From NCBI GenBank assembly GCA_016839245.1, contig JAEOUN010000020.1, positions 1-8,959 of the forward strand: DNA of 8,959 nucleotides, written 5' to 3'. The translations under genes were made by a program, and so were the position numbers. Shown here one piece after another: positions 6,029 through 8,959 of this stretch (position 1 is its first letter; every line of letters starts with the position of its first letter). The DNA is from Candidatus Thorarchaeota archaeon. GTDB lineage: Archaea > Asgardarchaeota > Thorarchaeia > Thorarchaeales > Thorarchaeaceae. The notes beneath the pieces were generated by a model, which did not search any database, was not told the origin of the DNA, and saw only the letters and a program-made list of their open reading frames with translations.

Positions 6029-7057
6029 TTAGATTCTATGTGCAATGAATTCTGCTTCACTAATGATTCGACTAATTTCTGTAGGTTGAATGTCATATGC
6101 TCCATGTTCAACTAGTATCTGGTTGAAGAAATCATCGTTATACTCCCGAAGACTCTTTATGAACTCACCATTCTGGCTAGTTCCACCTTTTAGAATAACA
6201 ATTGCTCTACCCAGCGTACAGATTGCTTGACGCATCTCTAGCACTGCGAGTTCGTAATCTCCACCATAAGTTAAACCCAAAGCTCCATGGTACTCTCTCT
6301 GAACTTGTGCAAGTAGACTTGTGATTCGTATCGTATTATTTTCTATAGTACTCTCTTCCAATAATTGTTCTGTTCTTTCCATCCATTCTTTTATTTCTCT
6401 TAAGATGGAAAGAAGCTTTGGCTCATCCAATCCCTTCAGTTTATAGGTTCGAAGAAATAATTGATACGTAATCGGATCCAACATCCGTATTTCTGCCAAT
6501 ATTTCTGCAGGCTTAAGCATCGTGAAGATATTATTTCGCATCACAATTATACGACCTAAGTAAAAGAGCCCCTCTCGCAGCGTATAGATTGCACTCTCAT
6601 TGTCCCCATTCATAACATACATCTTTGCATTTGCTAGTAATTCAAATGCATTTTTTTTCACTTCATTTACTACTGCATCAGCCCAAACATACTGCTGTGC
6701 ACGTTTCCTCCAATTCTCTAGCATATTGCCTTTATCGTGTAAGACTTTGGAAGTTCGAAGGCGATTTATTACTTCTGAAATTTTCAATACGTCTGTTGTG
6801 GTGCCTTCCAATACTGCTTCTATTTCAGAAACTGTCATGAATGCCATATCAACTAGGATTTCTTTATGTGATGATAATAATCTGACAGGAGCTTCATCTT
6901 CTTTCCAGATGATAGCTATATCTAAATCCGAATTCGCTGTTATCGTTCCTCTGACATATGAGCCATATACAAGGATACCAACAACATTGGAATGATCCTT
7001 CCACTCCTTTACTGTATCATTCAATACTTCTTTGAAATGACTATCGAGGTCTTTCAT
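6029..7057 (-). CDS. Nucleotidyltransferase-fold protein with duplicated helical C-terminal domain
   Basis: A 342-residue protein with an N-terminal polymerase-beta-type nucleotidyltransferase domain: GSYVRG at 32-37, catalytic pair Asp44/Asp46 in SDLD (43-46), and third acidic residue probably Asp70 (ILVDMAF). This is the MNT/kanamycin-nucleotidyltransferase type, which transfers a nucleotide to a small molecule, protein or RNA. The rest is helical and seems to carry one unit twice: residues ~142-175 (NGDNESAIYTLREGLFYLGR) and ~258-289 (GGDYELAVLEMRQAICTLGR) share the pattern Gly-Asp, Ala, Arg, Leu-Gly-Arg, Ile-Val. These look like HEPN- or KNTase-C-type helical domains, but no RxxxxH ribonuclease motif is visible. 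The substrate is unknown. ATG 7057 is preceded on the minus strand by GGGAG (7073-7069), 11 bases away. It lies upstream of and co-oriented with the TnpB-like gene, and divergent from rph. Confidence 0.82.
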   Translation of the reverse strand: MKDLDSHFKEVLNDTVKEWKDHSNVVGILVYGSYVRGTITANSDLDIAIIWKEDEAPVRLLSSHKEILVDMAFMTVSEIEAVLEGTTTDVLKISEVINRLRTSKVLHDKGNMLENWRKRAQQYVWADAVVNEVKKNAFELLANAKMYVMNGDNESAIYTLREGLFYLGRIIVMRNNIFTMLKPAEILAEIRMLDPITYQLFLRTYKLKGLDEPKLLSILREIKEWMERTEQLLEESTIENNTIRITSLLAQVQREYHGALGLTYGGDYELAVLEMRQAICTLGRAIVILKGGTSQNGEFIKSLREYNDDFFNQILVEHGAYDIQPTEISRIISEAEFIAHRI

Positions 7058-7112
7058 CTTGGACTATGCTCCCTGTTACTCTCTCCATTTATTATCTACA
7101 TGGGTAATCTCT

Positions 7113-7123
7113 CAATAAAAGTA
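7113..7123 (-). promoter_or_regulatory. Possible TATA-like box for the nucleotidyltransferase gene
   Basis: On the minus strand the sequence reads TACTTTTATTG about 60 bp before ATG 7057. A start site ~25 bp on would leave a leader of ~35 nt including GGGAG at 7073-7069. It is the most TATA-like element in the right place, but the match is modest. Confidence 0.35.
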
Positions 7124-7145
7124 TCTGATACGAGTCCCAACACTA

Positions 7146-7165
7146 ATTAATACCGGATTATTAAT
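7146..7165. repeat. AT-rich inverted repeat in the divergent promoter region
   Basis: ATTAATA (7146-7152) and TATTAAT (7159-7165) are perfect inverted repeats around a six-base CCGGAT spacer. They lie 18-40 bp before the rph start, in the 125-bp region between two divergent genes. One arm could overlap the TATA region of rph; the pair could be an operator. AT-rich repeats of this size also arise by chance. Confidence 0.35.
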
Positions 7166-7182
7166 CAAAAATACGAGGATTA

Positions 7183-7893
7183 ATGATGTCCAGAGCTGAC
7201 GGACGAGCAAATGATGAACTAAGACCAGTTGATTTTGTTAGGAATTATCTGAAACATCCTGAGGGATCCGTCCTGGTTTCTACGGGCGAAACCAAAGTCA
7301 TCTGTACAGCTACAGTTGAGGAAGGTGTACCTGGTTGGTTAAATGGTAGTGGTCAAGGGTGGGTTACTGCTGAATATGGTATGCTTCCAAGATCCACCAC
7401 CGACAGAATAAACCGCTATAAAGTAAGTGGACGAACTCAAGAAATCCAACGATTGATTGGAAGGTCTCTCAGAGCTGCGCTCGACCTAAAACAAATGGGT
7501 GAAAACACAATTAAGATCGACTGTGATGTGATTCAAGCTGATGGGGGGACTCGCACGGCATCAATCACTGGTGCTTTTATCGCTCTCTGTGATGCACTTG
7601 ATTTCATGATTGATATGAGTATGATTGAGAAAAAGCCCATCTTTGGGAATGTGGCTGCAGTCAGTGTTGGTTTAGTAAATGATGAAATCTTGCTTGATCT
7701 TTGTTATGCTGAAGACTCGATTGCAGATGTAGACATGAATATTGTAATGCGCAATGAGGACTTTGTTGAAGTTCAGGGCACAGCAGAAGGTGCAACATTC
7801 AAACGTGAAACTCTTAATGCTATGCTGGACCTTGCTTCTAGGGGCATAGCCGACCTAATGAAAAGACAAGAGGACACTCTTCATGACAAATAA
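7183..7893 (+). CDS. rph: Ribonuclease PH, bacterial type
   Basis: A 236-residue (235 from the second ATG) phosphorolytic 3'-to-5' exoribonuclease. In bacteria it trims tRNA 3' ends using phosphate and forms a hexameric ring. The whole length fits bacterial RNase [14 protein letters not shown] (4-15), [17 protein letters not shown] (25-41), [14 protein letters not shown] (59-72), the phosphate/RNA-binding segment [17 protein letters not shown] (82-98), [17 protein letters not shown] (115-131), DVDMN (182-186) and [10 protein letters not shown] (197-206). The Asp and Arg residues expected at the catalytic and phosphate sites are present. It resembles bacterial RNase PH more than archaeal exosome subunits Rrp41/Rrp42. 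GAGGA at 7175-7179 is three bases from ATG 7183 but six from ATG 7186, so 7186 may be the true start. Its 23S rRNA neighbour is transcribed the same way, with a separate promoter between. Confidence 0.92.
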   Translation: MMSRADGRANDELRPVDFVRNYLKHPEGSVLVSTGETKVICTATVEEGVPGWLNGSGQGWVTAEYGMLPRSTTDRINRYKVSGRTQEIQRLIGRSLRAALDLKQMGENTIKIDCDVIQADGGTRTASITGAFIALCDALDFMIDMSMIEKKPIFGNVAAVSVGLVNDEILLDLCYAEDSIADVDMNIVMRNEDFVEVQGTAEGATFKRETLNAMLDLASRGIADLMKRQEDTLHDK

Positions 7894-7895
7894 TT

Positions 7896-7913
7896 TTGTG
7901 TGCATATACACAA
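7896..7913. repeat. Inverted repeat directly after rph, followed by a C7 tract
   Basis: TTGTGT (7896-7901) and ACACAA (7908-7913) pair perfectly around GCATAT, starting two bases after the rph stop. Seven C residues follow (7914-7920). As RNA this is a short hairpin at the end of the rph message. As DNA the central GTGCATAT is repeated at 7940-7947, so it may belong to the rRNA promoter region. No T-run follows, so it is not a typical terminator. Confidence 0.4.
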
Positions 7914-7950
7914 CCCCCCCTCTTGATGGACTTTAGAAGGTGCATATGAC

Positions 7951-7963
7951 AAAAACTTTATAC
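7951..7963 (+). promoter_or_regulatory. Candidate BRE/TATA promoter of the 23S rRNA transcript
   Basis: AAAAACTTTATAC fits the archaeal pattern of a purine/A-rich BRE followed by a TATA element of the TTTATA type. The predicted start site ~25 bp downstream is at about 7983, where the first strong stem of the leader begins. It is the best promoter-like sequence in the window and the only convincing one between rph and the 23S gene. Confidence 0.55.
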
Positions 7964-7980
7964 GGAAATTTTGAGCAGTT

Positions 7981-8440
7981 AGATTGCTTTCGCCGAGTAG
8001 GAAAGTATTGTCCGACGGCTATGCAGGGTCGTCGAAGACTGTTCATGTAATCTGGTAACAGAATTACCCTCGACGGATAGCAAGCTTTAAAAAACCAGCC
8101 AGATTGGCTGGCTGAGCAGTCGCTGATATTTCAGTTGAATGCGAAGTTAGGTCCGGAGTTCAGAGAAATTTCTCCCTGAATGAAGGCTCATCGGGACCAG
8201 GCTAAGAGATTGGTGCCATTCCCGATGTAGGACCGTCAATGTATATGTTCCAGTGCCGTGCACTTGTAGGAACAGATACACTGATTGCAGAGGATGGAAG
8301 TACACTGATCGAAAACTTAGGAATAGGAAAAACCAATTATTAGAATTACGAAACTCCTTGGCATGATTGGTTATGAATCAATCATGTTCACAATTTGTGG
8401 ACAACAGGTAATACTGTGTCAACACATGACTAGGTCCGCA
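7981..8440 (+). ncRNA. Structured gene-free leader upstream of 23S rRNA
   Basis: This ~460-nt stretch has no coding frame, tRNA, 5S or 16S gene. It is dense in hairpins, all seen directly: 7981-7997 with 8069-8086 (long imperfect stem), enclosing 8013-8017/8030-8034 and 8054-8058/8064-8068; 8095-8101/8105-8111 (CCAGCCA/TGGCTGG); 8159-8163/8176-8180; 8189-8196/8220-8227 (CATCGGGA/TCCCGATG); 8235-8251/8269-8285 with a 5-bp inner stem; 8362-8369/8379-8386; and 8386-8392/8396-8402. It lacks the conserved boxes of archaeal RNase P RNA (AGAACCCGGCUUA) and SRP RNA (GUCAGGYCCGGAAGG). The likeliest reading is the 5' external transcribed spacer of the 23S precursor, which is normally folded and cut at a bulge-helix-bulge whose other half would lie beyond the window. 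An independent non-coding RNA inside it is possible. Confidence 0.5.
8235..8285 (+). other. Long RNA hairpin in the 23S leader
   Basis: Arms 8235-8251 and 8269-8285 pair at 15 of 17 positions (one a G-U wobble). They continue as a perfect 5-bp stem AGTGC/GCACT (8252-8256/8260-8264) with a CGT loop and a four-base bulge TGTA on the 3' side. The mismatches interrupt long regular helices. This is the strongest single fold in the leader and could be a protein-binding or cleavage element. Confidence 0.6.
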
Positions 8441-8959
8441 ATTTCGCTATACGGTCAGTGGTGGATGACTAGGTTGGCTAGCCGAAGAAGGGCGTGACAA
8501 GCAGCGATATGCCACGGGTAGACGCATGAAGTCGTTGATCCGTGGATTCCCGAATGGGACTTCCTCGCATGGGCTAATACCCTGTGTGGATCCGAGGTCA
8601 TTCTCGGATTGGGAACGCTCGGAACTGAAGCATCTTAGTACGGGCAGGAAAAGAAAACAACTGTGATTCCCTTAGTAACAGCGAGCGAAAGGGGAATAGG
8701 CCAAACTGAATCCTTGTGCGATGAGTACAAGGAGATGTGGTGTTAGGGCCTGGACAAGTGCCTCTGCAAGTAAAGCCGAAGTCGTCTGGAACGATGTGGC
8801 ATAGAGGGTGACACCCCCGTAGGCGTAAAGTGCAGGCATGTCTAAGGATCCAGAGTAGCGCGGGTTGGTTTTCTCGCGTGAATGTCGCAGGTACAATCTG
8901 CGAAGCCTAAATACTCAGCCAAACCGATAGTAAACTATGTAGCGCGAGCGAAAGTTGAA
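8441..8959 (+). rRNA. 23S ribosomal RNA, 5' part (runs off window)
   Basis: The first ~520 nt of a large-subunit rRNA, archaeal type, truncated by the window end. Conserved segments in order: GGTGGAT (8460-8466); GCAGCGATATGCC at ~8500; GAACTGAAGCATCTTAGTA (8622-8640); CCTTAGTAACAGCGAGCGAA (about 8670-8690); GCCAAACTGAA (about 8699-8709); AGGGTGACACCCCCGTA (about 8805-8821); CCAGAGTAGCGCGGGTTGG (about 8850-8868); and CCGATAGTAAAC toward the end. The first ~160 nt correspond to eukaryotic 5.8S rRNA, fused as usual in archaea. The 5' end is estimated from its distance to GGTGGAT in other archaeal 23S genes and may be off by several bases. No 16S or tRNA precedes it within 1 kb; rph does. A 74-residue minus-strand open frame inside it is chance. 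Confidence 0.95.

Noticed and set aside
6600..6995. A 131-residue plus-strand open frame
   Set aside because: It is antisense to the nucleotidyltransferase catalytic domain, is Ser/Thr/Phe-rich and has no ribosome binding site or family resemblance.
8095..8111. Rho-independent-type terminator (CCAGCCA/TGGCTGG hairpin)
   Set aside because: The stem is perfect but no T-run follows, and a terminator here would cut off the 23S transcript.
7981..8290. SRP RNA or RNase P RNA hidden in the 23S leader
   Set aside because: The length would suit either, but the stems are serial rather than nested and the universally conserved boxes of both RNAs are missing.
8270..8385. C/D-box guide RNA suggested by several CTGA and TGATTG strings
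   Set aside because: No C box matching RTGATGA is correctly paired with a D box at the right spacing.
8672..8896. A 74-residue minus-strand open frame
   Set aside because: It lies wholly inside conserved 23S rRNA sequence and has no protein-like features.
1..8959. CRISPR array, insertion-sequence ends or tRNA genes
   Set aside because: No regularly spaced repeats, terminal inverted repeats with target duplications, or tRNA cloverleaf were found on either strand by eye.

Overview
The window looks like a piece of an archaeal chromosome. The clearest evidence is the last ~520 bases, which are the 5' part of a 23S rRNA gene with archaeal rather than bacterial signatures (for example CCAGAGTAGCG followed by GGGTTGG). 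A geranylgeranyl-reductase-family flavoprotein (archaeal lipid chemistry), TATA-like boxes upstream of several genes, and a GTG and a TTG start agree with this. Base composition is moderately AT-rich. The 23S gene has no 16S gene or tRNA directly upstream, and the neighbourhood includes a seven-bladed WD40 protein, a membrane-anchored glutaminyl-cyclase-like enzyme and a bacterial-type RNase PH. That mix would suit an Asgard-type archaeon, perhaps Thorarchaeota-like, but the lineage is an inference.

Layout: (1) 1-93, 3' end of an unrecognised plus-strand gene. (2) 143-2061, two DNA methyltransferases in tandem sharing one base (TAGTG), with no visible restriction enzyme. (3) 2161-3372, FAD-dependent geranylgeranyl reductase family protein with its own TATA-like box and a palindrome in the leader. 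(4) 3418-4413, a secreted or outward-facing M28/glutaminyl-cyclase-like enzyme with a C-terminal membrane anchor. (5) 4484-5365, a WD40 protein starting at TTG. (6) On the minus strand, a nucleotidyltransferase with a duplicated helical domain (7057-6029), then a 192-residue protein resembling the N-terminal half of TnpB without the RuvC nuclease (5968-5390). (7) A divergent intergenic region, then bacterial-type RNase PH (rph). (8) A candidate rRNA promoter at ~7951-7963, a ~460-nt gene-free leader rich in hairpins, and the start of 23S rRNA running off the end.

The window is not one obvious pathway. Plausible functional units are the methyltransferase pair (DNA modification), the reductase/peptidase pair (membrane and surface biology, linked only by orientation and a 45-bp gap), the minus-strand nucleotidyltransferase/TnpB-like pair, and rph beside the 23S gene (RNA processing). 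The observations most worth following are the RuvC-less TnpB-like gene and the structured 23S leader. All identifications were made by eye from motifs; no database search was run.
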